Shown: piece by piece, positions 53,660-61,856 of the stretch
Position numbering within the stretch: the stretch's first letter is position 1
How the letters are laid out: each line of letters opens with the position of its first letter
NCBI RefSeq assembly: GCF_000612545.2
Contig: NZ_CP097800.1
Span: 7,122,001 to 7,186,000 of the forward strand
DNA: 64,000 nt
Reading direction: 5' to 3'
Origin: Streptomyces sp. PCS3-D2
Lineage (GTDB): Bacteria; Actinomycetota; Actinomycetes; Streptomycetales; Streptomycetaceae
The notes under the pieces: generated by a model
The model's database searches: none
What the model was told of the DNA's origin: nothing
The model's input: the letters and a program-made list of their open reading frames with translations, nothing else
Made by a program: the position numbers and the translations under genes

Positions 53660-54523
53660 ATGACCGAACGAACGGGGCCGGACGTACGCGGGGAGTCCGC
53701 GCCGGCGGTGGCGCAGGACGTGGCCGAGGACGCCATGCGCAGGCTCTCCGGGCCGGAGTCGGGGGAGAAGGGCTCGCTCTTCACCTCGGACCTGACGGTG
53801 AACGAGTTCCTGCTGGTGCGCGAGGCCGGCTTCCGCCCGCTCGGCCTGGTCCTCGGGACGTCCGTCCACCATGTCGGCCTCCAGCTCGGCCGGTGGTCGA
53901 AGAACCAGGAACTGACCAAGCTGTCACAGGCCATGTACCAGGCCCGCGAGCTGGCGATGAGTCGGATGGAGGCCGAGGCGAGTGCCGTGGGGGCGGACGG
54001 GATCGTCGGCGTGCGGCTGGACATCGAGTTCAAGGAGTTCGGCTCGGACATCGCCGAGTTCATCGCGGTGGGCACGGCCGTCAAGGCGGACGGAGCGGAC
54101 CCGGGGCCGGGCGGGACGTGGCTCAACAACAAGGGCAGGCCCTTCACCTCGGATCTGTCAGGCCAGGAGTTCTGGACGCTGATCCGGGCCGGCTACGCGC
54201 CGCTGGACCTCGTGATGGGGTCGTGCGTCTACCACGTGGCACACCAGCGCTTCACCCAGGTGCTGGGCAACGCGGGCCGCAACGTCGAGATCGAACCCTT
54301 CACCCAGGCGCTCTACGACGCGCGCGAACTGGCCATGAGCCGCATGCGGGCGGAAGGCGAGGCCCTGGAGGCCGAAGGCATCGTGGCCGTGCAGCTGAAG
54401 CAGCACACCCACGGCTGGGGAGGCCACACCACCGAGTTCTTCGCCATCGGGACGGCCGTGCGCCCGCTGCGCGACGCGCACGTCATCGACCGTCCCACCG
54501 TGGTGGTGAGCCTCGATGCCTGA
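53660..54523 (+). CDS. Tandem YbjQ-like (heavy-metal-binding domain) protein
   Basis: A 287-residue protein, second in the operon, again with two YbjQ-like copies: FTSDLTVNEFLLVREAGFRP ... VGADGIVGVRLDIEF (about 40-145) and FTSDLSGQEFWTLIRAGYAP ... LEAEGIVAVQLKQHT (about 160-275). Each copy has ARELAMSRM before the GADGIVGV strand, which makes the internal duplication obvious. YbjQ itself forms a pentameric ring, so a tandem protein may form mixed rings with its neighbour. ATG 53660 lies one base after the upstream stop codon. Function unknown. Confidence 0.82.
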   Translation: MTERTGPDVRGESAPAVAQDVAEDAMRRLSGPESGEKGSLFTSDLTVNEFLLVREAGFRPLGLVLGTSVHHVGLQLGRWSKNQELTKLSQAMYQARELAMSRMEAEASAVGADGIVGVRLDIEFKEFGSDIAEFIAVGTAVKADGADPGPGGTWLNNKGRPFTSDLSGQEFWTLIRAGYAPLDLVMGSCVYHVAHQRFTQVLGNAGRNVEIEPFTQALYDARELAMSRMRAEGEALEAEGIVAVQLKQHTHGWGGHTTEFFAIGTAVRPLRDAHVIDRPTVVVSLDA

Positions 54524-54908
54524 GGCGGACGTGGAACTGCTGGCTGCGGCGTTGCGACGGGACAGCGCCGACCTGGAGCTGTACGCGCGGGTACTGTCGG
54601 CCAACCTGTCGGACTCGCTGCCGGCCGGCGCCGTGCGGGTCCGGCGCAGGCGTTCCCTGGCGGAGCGGGTGGCCGGGCGGGAGGGTTCCGTCGTGGAACT
54701 GGACGTCGTGCTCGGAGAACAGAGGCTCGGACTGCGGACGGACCACGGGCGCGTGACCGGGGAGGTCCTGCATGAGGTACGCGGCATCGTGCTCTCCCGG
54801 CGCCGGGTCGAACTGGACGAGTGGGTCGACCGTCTGGCCCGAGCCCTGACCGAGGCCGCGGTCTCGAACGCGCGCGCCCGCGAGGCCCTGGAGCGCTTCC
54901 TGGCCTGA
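54516..54908 (+). CDS. Hypothetical protein, third gene of YbjQ operon
   Basis: A 130-residue protein overlapping the previous gene by 8 bp. It begins with an acidic helix (ADVELLAAALRRDSADLELY), has a basic patch (VRVRRRRSLAERVAGRE), a short beta-rich core (SVVELDVVLGEQRLGLRTDH) and a long C-terminal amphipathic helix (LARALTEAAVSNARAREALE). No known domain. Tight coupling to the YbjQ-like genes suggests a physical partner or adaptor. Confidence 0.7.
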   Translation: MPEADVELLAAALRRDSADLELYARVLSANLSDSLPAGAVRVRRRRSLAERVAGREGSVVELDVVLGEQRLGLRTDHGRVTGEVLHEVRGIVLSRRRVELDEWVDRLARALTEAAVSNARAREALERFLA

Positions 54909-55529
54909 GAGTTCCCGGTACCGCGATCCGCCCGGGCAGCCGGTTCCGGGCGCTCCCGTGGCCGGGGCGCCCCGCTTCCCGGGCGTGCGCATGCCCGGGC
55001 CGAGACCGCCGAAGGGCTCCGGCAGGGTCTGCTGCAGCGCGGTCGGCCTGCCACGGGCTCCGTCGTGGTGCTCCTCCCGGCCCGCGAGCCCACCGGGGAC
55101 CGGCTCGGCTGCTGCGAGCCGCGGGAGGGCGATGCCGGCGCAGCCCCCCGGTGCCCGCTCCGGCACAGGACCGCCCGCTAATGCGGGTTCGATCGGCCCC
55201 ACCTCCTCCGGCGCGGCGTCCCGTGTGCGGCGAGACGGCCCGTCGTGACAACTTCCGCTGTCCCCAACGGTGTTCATAACGGACGGAATGATCTCCTCCG
55301 CGGTGGTGCAGCTGCGGAGGAGGGTTTTCGGCCAGGGTGTGGGTTGTTACTCAGGGTAGGGGTGGCCGCCTGTCGCCTCACCAGGCCCCCTTGTCCCCCT
55401 TGCCCCACCCGCCCCAGGCCATGTGCGCAAGCGACAGGAATTCACGTCGTCTTACCTCGCGTTGTGCGAAAAATTTCCAGATGCATGCCCGGGAGGCCGC
55501 AAAACAAGTCCGAAAGTGACAGGTTTGCT
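54909..55529. other. Intergenic boundary region without genes
   Basis: About 620 bp between the YbjQ operon and the exporter gene. No frame shows a recognisable protein. The right half (55330-55529) is clearly poorer in G+C than the rest of the window and contains pyrimidine runs (TGTCCCCCTTGCCCCACC), fitting a promoter region or a boundary of the NRPS cluster. A hairpin lies at 55293-55322. Confidence 0.45.
55293..55322 (+). terminator. Hairpin, possible terminator
   Basis: CTCCTCCGC pairs with GCGGAGGAG (9 bp, 12-nt loop) and is followed by GGTTTTC. It lies 385 bp after the last YbjQ-operon gene, so it could end that transcript or belong to a leader for the rightward cluster. Confidence 0.4.
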
Positions 55530-55559
55530 TTGACTCTTGATCGATGGATCCGTGAATGT
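55530..55559 (+). promoter_or_regulatory. Promoter of MFS gene, leaderless
   Basis: TTGACT (55530-55535), 18-nt spacer and GAATGT (55554-55559); 7 nt later comes ATG 55567. This predicts a vegetative-type promoter whose transcript starts at the start codon. Confidence 0.55.
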
Positions 55560-55566
55560 CGTTCAC

Positions 55567-56913
55567 ATGTCCGACACATCCGGAGCCGCCACCGGTGGCC
55601 CCATGCGCCAGCGCGACTTCCGCCTGCTGCTCGCGGGAGCCGCCACGGGGCAGTTCGGCGCCCAGGTGACGCTGGTGGCGCTGCCCCTCGTGGCCGTCCT
55701 CGTACTCGACGCCCCCGCTTTCCAGGTCGGCCTCCTGACCGCCGCCGAGACCGCCGCCTTCCTACTCGTCGGGCTTCCCGCCGGTGCACTCACCGACCGC
55801 ATGCGCAAACGCCCCCTGATGATCCGCGCGGACCTGGTGCGCGCGGTGGCCATGGCGAGCATCCCCGCCGCCGCGTTCGGCGGCGTCCTGACCATGGCCC
55901 AGCTGTACGCGGTCGCGCTCGTGACCGGAGTGGCGACCGTGTTCTTCGACGTCGCCCATCAGAGCTACCTGCCGCAGATCCTGCCCCGTGACCAACTCGT
56001 GGCGGGCAACGGCGCACTGGAGACGGTCCGTTCCACCGCCCACGTCACCGGACCCGGCATCGGTGGCGGACTCGTCCAGCTCGTCGGCGCGCAGTTCGCC
56101 GTCATCGTCGACGCCGTCGGCTACCTGCTCTCCGCACTGTTCCTCGCCCGTGTCCACACGACCGAAGAGGCGCCCCGACGCACCGCCGGGGGCTCCCTGC
56201 GCAAGGAGATCGGCGAGGGCGTCCACTTCATATTCGGCCACCCACTGCTCCGGGTCATCGCCTTCACCACCGGCCTCGCCAACTTCTGCACAGCCGTCCT
56301 CATGGCGACGCAGACCGTGCACCTGGTCCGCGTCGTCGGCCTGCAGGCCGGCGGACTCGGCCTGGTGCTGTCCGCGTCGGCCGTGGGCGGCCTCCTGGGC
56401 GCCCTGTGCGCCGGACGCATCGCCGACCGGCTGGGGCAGGCCCGCGTCATCCTGCTGTCCCTCCTCGTGACCGGCCCGTTCGCACTGCTGTGGCCCCTGT
56501 CCGGGCACGGCACGGCCGGGGCGGCCCTGTTCGCCGCCGGATCGGCGGTCGTCTCCTTCGGCGCCGTCGTCTACAACGTCGCCCAGGTCAGCTTCCGCCA
56601 GGGCATGTGCCCGCCCCGCCTGCTCGGCCGGATGAACGCCACCCTGCGCTTCCTCATGTGGGGCACCCTCCCGCTCGGTGCGCTCCTCGGCGGAGCCCTC
56701 GCCCAGTCCTACGGCTCACGCACCGCGCTCGCCTGCTGCGCCGTCGGCATCCTCGCCGTACCCCTGCCGCTGCTCCTCTCCCCGCTGCGCGGGATGCGGG
56801 ACCTGCCCGCCCCGCCGGACGCCGACACCGCCGACGGCACCGCCCACGGGGCACCTTGCGGCACCGTCCCCGCCGGAGACGACGAACGCCCGGCCGTGAC
56901 ACCCGCCGGCTGA
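55567..56913 (+). CDS. MFS transporter, probable NRPS product exporter
   Basis: A 448-residue major-facilitator protein with about 12 membrane segments; it starts RQRDFRLLLAGAATGQFGAQ and contains LVGLPAGALTDRMRKRPLMI (family motif A between helices 2 and 3). It resembles the EntS-type exporter group (MFS_3) that secretes siderophores and peptides, for example in FGHPLLRVIAFTTGLANFC. ATG 55567 is preferred because a promoter places the transcript start there; an in-frame upstream start is unlikely. The C-terminal 40 residues are hydrophilic. It begins the NRPS cluster. Confidence 0.88.
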   Translation: MSDTSGAATGGPMRQRDFRLLLAGAATGQFGAQVTLVALPLVAVLVLDAPAFQVGLLTAAETAAFLLVGLPAGALTDRMRKRPLMIRADLVRAVAMASIPAAAFGGVLTMAQLYAVALVTGVATVFFDVAHQSYLPQILPRDQLVAGNGALETVRSTAHVTGPGIGGGLVQLVGAQFAVIVDAVGYLLSALFLARVHTTEEAPRRTAGGSLRKEIGEGVHFIFGHPLLRVIAFTTGLANFCTAVLMATQTVHLVRVVGLQAGGLGLVLSASAVGGLLGALCAGRIADRLGQARVILLSLLVTGPFALLWPLSGHGTAGAALFAAGSAVVSFGAVVYNVAQVSFRQGMCPPRLLGRMNATLRFLMWGTLPLGALLGGALAQSYGSRTALACCAVGILAVPLPLLLSPLRGMRDLPAPPDADTADGTAHGAPCGTVPAGDDERPAVTPAG

Positions 56914-56994
56914 CCACCGATCCACGGCGCAGGGGGAGCGCCGCCCAGCCGCCGCACCGTGCCACGCGAGCGCGGCCACGACGAAGAGGACCAC

Positions 56995-58308
56995 GTGCCC
57001 AGCATCACCAGCCAGTACCTGGCCCGTTACCGGCGTCTCGCCGGCGACCGGTCCGACACCTTGCTCCCGGTCACCGGGGCACAGCGCCGCTTCGTGCTGG
57101 TGCGTTCGCTGGACCCGGCGGGACGACCCGACCTGGTACCGATGTTCTTCGCCTTCCCGTCGGGCATCGTCGATCCCGAACGCCTGAGGGCCGCCGCGCG
57201 CAGGCTCGCCGCCCGGCACACCGCCCTGCGCTCCCGGCCCTCCGTGGTCCGCGGCACCCCCGTCCTGAGCGTCGCCGCCGCCCCGGACATCCGTCTGACC
57301 CGGCCGGGGCGTCTCGTAGCGGGGGAGTCGCCCGCCGCCGTGCTCCGCCGCGCGCTCGGCTCCTGGGACGTCCGAGGGCCCTCCCTGCGCCTCTTCCTCG
57401 TACCCGACGAGGAGCGCGAGGAGGACATCGTCGCCGTCGTCCTGGACCACGCCGTCTGCGACGGACGCTCGCTGGCGCGCATCGTCGGCGAACTCGGCGC
57501 CGCCTACACCGAGGAGGCCACCGGGCACCACACCGCACCGGGGGAGACGGAAGCCGAACTCACCGCCTACCGCGACGCGGTCCTCGGCCAACTCGCGGCC
57601 GAGGAGAAGGCGGAGACTCCCCAAGCGGCCGCCTACTGGGCCGACCGGCTCCGCGCGCTGCGCACCCACGCCCCGGCACCCCGGCCGGACCGGGTCGCCG
57701 AGGGCGCGAAGCCCAGCGGCGCCGCGCAGGCCCGGCTGCCCGCGCACGACGGCGGGGTGTCCTTCCCCGGGCTGCTCGACGCCTGCCGCGCGGCCGCCCG
57801 CGAGCTGTACGGCACCGGCCGCATCGTCCCGCTGGGCTACCCGTGGGGCGGCCGCCCCACGGGAGCGGAGCCCGTCGTCGGCTGCTTCCTCAACACCCTC
57901 GCCTTCCCGGTCGACACCGGCACCGACACGGCTACCGGTCCCGGCCCCGGTCCGGAGGCGACCGCCGATGCCTGGTGGGACGACCTCGACCGGGCCGACG
58001 TCCCGTTCGACGCGGTCGTGACCGCCGTCCGGGCCGCCGGTTCGGCCTGGACCGGAAGCCTCGACGGCCTGCTCACGGTGGACGACGACACACGCCGCCC
58101 GCCGCTCGTGCTCGACGGCGTCGAGGGGCGGGAAGTCCACGTCGACGGCAGGCCGGTCCGCGGGCCCTTCGCCGTCTCGGTCACCCAGGGAGAGGAGATC
58201 CGCCTGCGGATGGTGTGGGACCGGGCGGTGATCGACGACGAGGGCGCGCACCGGGCGTTCGACGCGCTGACGCACGCGCTGCGCCCCTCGGACCACACCG
58301 TGCAGTGA
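56995..58308 (+). CDS. Free-standing NRPS condensation domain protein
   Basis: A 437-residue protein made of one condensation-type domain and nothing else. It begins LPVTGAQRRFVLVRSLDPAG (the usual LPxTxxQ start) and has the active-site segment VVLDHAVCDGRSL, a D-H-x-x-x-D-G version of HHxxxDG: the catalytic second His and the Asp-Gly are kept, only the first His is Asp. Later VVGCFLNTLAFPVD is the equivalent of the NxxP structural motif. It could form an amide or ester, load a starter acid, or release the product. GTG 56995 has GAGGA 5 nt upstream; ATG/GTG 56959 would be less typical. Confidence 0.82.
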   Translation: MPSITSQYLARYRRLAGDRSDTLLPVTGAQRRFVLVRSLDPAGRPDLVPMFFAFPSGIVDPERLRAAARRLAARHTALRSRPSVVRGTPVLSVAAAPDIRLTRPGRLVAGESPAAVLRRALGSWDVRGPSLRLFLVPDEEREEDIVAVVLDHAVCDGRSLARIVGELGAAYTEEATGHHTAPGETEAELTAYRDAVLGQLAAEEKAETPQAAAYWADRLRALRTHAPAPRPDRVAEGAKPSGAAQARLPAHDGGVSFPGLLDACRAAARELYGTGRIVPLGYPWGGRPTGAEPVVGCFLNTLAFPVDTGTDTATGPGPGPEATADAWWDDLDRADVPFDAVVTAVRAAGSAWTGSLDGLLTVDDDTRRPPLVLDGVEGREVHVDGRPVRGPFAVSVTQGEEIRLRMVWDRAVIDDEGAHRAFDALTHALRPSDHTVQ

Positions 58309-58640
58309 TCCTGCTGCCCGGGCGCCCCCGCCGCCGCCCGGACGTTCGGCCGCCCCGCCATCCGGGCCGACCGCCGCCCCGCTGGCGCCCCGCGCGCCCC
58401 CGGCAGTCGAACGCCCCGCGCCCGCCCCCACTCCACCCCACCGCGCCCAGCCGCGCCGTACCGGCGCGGCCCCCCCCGGACCGCGGCCCCCGATACGCCC
58501 GCCGCCGCCCGCACCCCGAGCCCCCACGGCAATCCCCCCACGCAGACAACGGCATCGTGCGACCCGCGATGCCGCCCGCACGACCACCGGACACGACCGT
58601 GACCGGCGCGAAGACCGACCCACAACCTCAGGGATCGCCC
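58309..58640 (+). other. C-rich spacer inside the NRPS cluster
   Basis: 332 bp with extreme strand bias: long C runs (eight C at about 58473-58480), almost no T, and repeated CCGCC and CCCG words. No gene is seen on either strand with sensible codon use. CAGGGATC just before ATG 58641 is the probable ribosome-binding site of the next gene. Confidence 0.55.
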
Positions 58641-61600
58641 ATGCTTCCCCTCTCCTCCTCGCAGGAGATCGTCTGGCTGCACGAGCAGATGCAGCCCGGC
58701 AGTCGCGCCTACAACTTCACCGCCTCACTCGACCTGTGGGGCACGCTCGACCCCGCGGCGCTGCACAAGGGGCTCGCCGCCACGCTGGCGCGCCACCCCG
58801 GCCTGCGCCTGGAACTCGTCGCCTCCGCAGGCTCCGTACCGGCACAGCGCGTCGCGCCGCAGTGTGCGCCGAGGCTGCGCACCAGCGACCTCAGCACGGA
58901 GGAGGACCCCGAGGCGGCCTTCGCCCGCCTCCTGCGCGCCGAGGCCGAGACCCCGCTGGACACCTTCGAGGCACCGCTGATCCGCTGGACCCTCGTACGG
59001 CTGTCCGAGCACCACCACCGGCTGGTCCACGTCGAGCACCACCTGATCCACGACGGGCACTCCTTCGCGATCCTGCTCGACGACGTCTTCCGGGTCTACC
59101 GCGCCCATGTGCTCGGCGAGCCCCTGGAGCTTCCGCCCGCCTCGTCGTACGAGGACCACGTCCGGGAGCGTGCCGAAGCCGGGTACGCCGGCGCATCGCT
59201 GGACTTCTGGCGGACCGAACTGCTCGACCAGCAGCACGACATGCCGCTGCCGGGCCTGACCCGCCCCGGCGCCCGCCGGCGGCACCACGGCGGACAGCTG
59301 CGCCAGACGATCGGTGCCGATCTCGCCGAACGCCTGCGCGAGCACGCCCGTTCCCGGGGACTGACCCCCTTCGCCACGCTCCTCGGACTGTTCGCCGAGC
59401 TCCTGCGGCGGCACAGCGGTCGCTCCCGGATGGTCATCGGCACCGCCGTCGGCAACCGTCCCCTCGGATACGAGGACGCCGTGGGCATGTTCGTCAACAC
59501 CATCCCGCTGGCGATCGCCCTGGACGGCACCGCCCCCGCCCAGGACGTCATGGACGAGGTCACCGACACGCTCATCCGGGCCCTGCCGCACCAGGACGTT
59601 CCCGTCCAGGAACTGACCCGGGCCCTCGGCATGCACACCTCCGGCGCCGACAACCCGCTCTTCTCCGTCATGTTCAGCGCCCACGACGCACCCCTTCCCG
59701 AGATCGACGTACCCGGCCTCGACATCACCCTCTTCGAGGGCTTCAACACCGGCACCACCCGCTTCGACCTCGACGTGGTCCTGCTCCCGGACGACCGGCG
59801 CGGTGTCACCACCCGCCACGGCGCGCCCGGCATGACGCTGGTGTGGGACTACGACGCCGACCTGTTCGGCGAGGACGTCGCCCGTCTGGTCTCCGGCCGC
59901 TTCCTCGACCTGCTGCGCGCCTATCTCGACCGTCCCACGACGCCCCTGGCCGACCTGGCCCCGACCGTTGCCGAGCCGGCCGCCGAGGCCCCGACCGTCC
60001 CGGCCGACCGCGATCCGCTGGACCCCGCGGCCGCACACCACCCGTCCCTGCCCGCCCTGCTGTGCGGTGCCCGCCGCATCACCTACGGCGAACTCGACGC
60101 ACGTGTCGGCTCGCTCGCCGAGCGGCTGAAGGACGCCGGTGTGACCCCCGGCCGGCCGGTGGCCGCCGTCCTGCCCAGGGGGACCGACGCGGTCGTCGCC
60201 CTGCTCGCCTGCCTGCGGACCGGCGCCGTCCACTGCCCGCTGTCCCCGTCCGACCCGCCGGCCCGGCTCGGCCTGCTGCTGGAGCGGCTCGACCCCGCGA
60301 TCGTCCTCACCGGCGACGACGCCCCGGACCTGCCGGAAGGACTGCCGACCGCCCGGATCGACGCCCCCGTACTGCCACCCGCACACGGGACCGTCGAACT
60401 GCCCGGCACCGCATACGTCATCCACACCTCCGGCTCCACCGGGACGCCCAAGCCCGTCGCCGTCGGCCACGCGGCGCTGGTCCACCATCTGACCGCCACC
60501 GCCGACCGGTTCGGCCTCACCACCTCGGACCGGGTCCTGATGTTCGCCCAGCCGTCCTTCGACGTGTCCTTGGAGGAGGTCCTGCCCACCCTGTACGCCG
60601 GGGCGTGCCTGGTGCTGCCCGAGCAGGAGGTGCCCACCGGTACGGAACTCGCCGGACTCCTCGCGTCGGCCCGGGTGACCGTCGCCAACCTGCCCACCAG
60701 CTACTTCCTCGCCACCCGGGAGGACCTGCGCCCGGTCCTGCGCGACGGGAGCTGGACCCCCGGGCTCCTGGTCCTCGGCGGCGAACGCCTCCCGGCGCAG
60801 GCGCTGCGCGGGATCCTCGCCGACACCGACGCCACCGTGCTCAACGTGTACGGCGTCACGGAGGCGGCCATCAGCTCGACCGTCCACGAGATCTCCCGCG
60901 ACGCCCTCGCCGAGGGGGCCGAGATCCCCCTGGGCACCGAGCTCCCGGGCGAGCGGATCCACGTCCTCGACGCCCACCACCGCCCTCTGCCGTCCGGCGC
61001 GGTCGGCGAACTCGCCGTCGCCGGGCCGGGCCTCGCCGAGGGCTACGCGGGCAACGCGGAGGCCACCGCCGCCCGGTTCGTCACCGTCGACGCACTCGAC
61101 GGGCAGCGCGTCTACCTCACCGGTGACCTGGGCTACCGCGGTCTGGACGGTCTGCTGTACTTCCTCGGGCGGCGCGACAACCAGATCAAGCTGCGCGGTC
61201 ACCGGATCGAACTGGAGGAGATCGAGGCGGCGGCCTCCGCGGTGCTCGGCGGCCGCTCCTGCGCCGTCGTGCTGGACCGGGAGACCCCCGGCGGCCCCCG
61301 GCTGGTCGGCTTCCTCGCCGACGGAGCCGGGGCCGGTGGGGCTGGCGGAGCCGACGGTGCCGCCTTCGACGAGAAGGCCCTGCACACCGAGCTGAGCCGC
61401 CGCCTTCCCGGCCCGCTGGTCCCGGCCCGCTGGGCGCGGCTGGAGAGCATGCCCACCCTCGCCGGAGGCAAGCCCGACCGTGCGGCCCTGTCCCGCCGCG
61501 CCGCCGCGCTCGAACCCGGCGGGACCGTGGCACCCGATTCCGACACCGGTAGCGGGTCCGGCAGCGAGTCCGGCGCCCCGGCCGGCACCGGGCCCGAGCC

Positions 61601-61856
61601 GACGCCCGCCGCCTCGGGGGATCCGATGACGGCCCTGCTCATCGAAGGCTGGCGCAAGGTGCTCGGCCACAGCCGGTTCGACACCGGCTCCCACTTCTTC
61701 CACAGCGGGGGCCACTCCCTGCTGGCCGCCGAGCTGGCCGCCTGGCTTGAGCCCAGGCTGGGCACCCGCCCGCCGCTGAAGGTGCTCTTCCGCAATCCCG
61801 TGCTCGCCGACCAGGCCGCCGCCCTCGCCACCACCGCACTTTCCACGGAGTCGTGA
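58641..61856 (+). CDS. Nonribosomal peptide synthetase, C-A-T module
   Basis: A 1071-residue one-module NRPS. Condensation domain about 1-430 (LPLSSSQEIVWLHEQMQPGS; canonical VEHHLIHDGHS). Adenylation about 460-930 with VIHTSGSTGTPKPVAVGH, VYLTGDLGYRG and NQIKLRGHRIELEEIE; carrier about 985-1060 with Ser1026 in FHSGGHSLL. Lining the pocket up by eye with GrsA gives D-V-E-N-V-G-V-I-S-K. The Asp/Glu/Asn pattern resembles that reported for N5-hydroxyornithine (DMENLGLINK), so a basic amino-acid side chain is likely. There is no thioesterase. ATG 58641 gives the normal C-domain start; the frame is open far upstream by chance. Confidence 0.88.
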   Translation: MLPLSSSQEIVWLHEQMQPGSRAYNFTASLDLWGTLDPAALHKGLAATLARHPGLRLELVASAGSVPAQRVAPQCAPRLRTSDLSTEEDPEAAFARLLRAEAETPLDTFEAPLIRWTLVRLSEHHHRLVHVEHHLIHDGHSFAILLDDVFRVYRAHVLGEPLELPPASSYEDHVRERAEAGYAGASLDFWRTELLDQQHDMPLPGLTRPGARRRHHGGQLRQTIGADLAERLREHARSRGLTPFATLLGLFAELLRRHSGRSRMVIGTAVGNRPLGYEDAVGMFVNTIPLAIALDGTAPAQDVMDEVTDTLIRALPHQDVPVQELTRALGMHTSGADNPLFSVMFSAHDAPLPEIDVPGLDITLFEGFNTGTTRFDLDVVLLPDDRRGVTTRHGAPGMTLVWDYDADLFGEDVARLVSGRFLDLLRAYLDRPTTPLADLAPTVAEPAAEAPTVPADRDPLDPAAAHHPSLPALLCGARRITYGELDARVGSLAERLKDAGVTPGRPVAAVLPRGTDAVVALLACLRTGAVHCPLSPSDPPARLGLLLERLDPAIVLTGDDAPDLPEGLPTARIDAPVLPPAHGTVELPGTAYVIHTSGSTGTPKPVAVGHAALVHHLTATADRFGLTTSDRVLMFAQPSFDVSLEEVLPTLYAGACLVLPEQEVPTGTELAGLLASARVTVANLPTSYFLATREDLRPVLRDGSWTPGLLVLGGERLPAQALRGILADTDATVLNVYGVTEAAISSTVHEISRDALAEGAEIPLGTELPGERIHVLDAHHRPLPSGAVGELAVAGPGLAEGYAGNAEATAARFVTVDALDGQRVYLTGDLGYRGLDGLLYFLGRRDNQIKLRGHRIELEEIEAAASAVLGGRSCAVVLDRETPGGPRLVGFLADGAGAGGAGGADGAAFDEKALHTELSRRLPGPLVPARWARLESMPTLAGGKPDRAALSRRAAALEPGGTVAPDSDTGSGSGSESGAPAGTGPEPTPAASGDPMTALLIEGWRKVLGHSRFDTGSHFFHSGGHSLLAAELAAWLEPRLGTRPPLKVLFRNPVLADQAAALATTALSTES

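Noticed and set aside
54483..55277. Minus-strand frame covering the boundary region and the last YbjQ-operon gene
   Set aside because: It overlaps a well-supported gene antisense and shows no family or consistent codon bias.
56406..58640. The NRPS frame is open for over 2 kb upstream of its chosen start
   Set aside because: This part overlaps the MFS and condensation genes in another frame and is Arg/Pro-rich; the condensation domain begins right after 58641.
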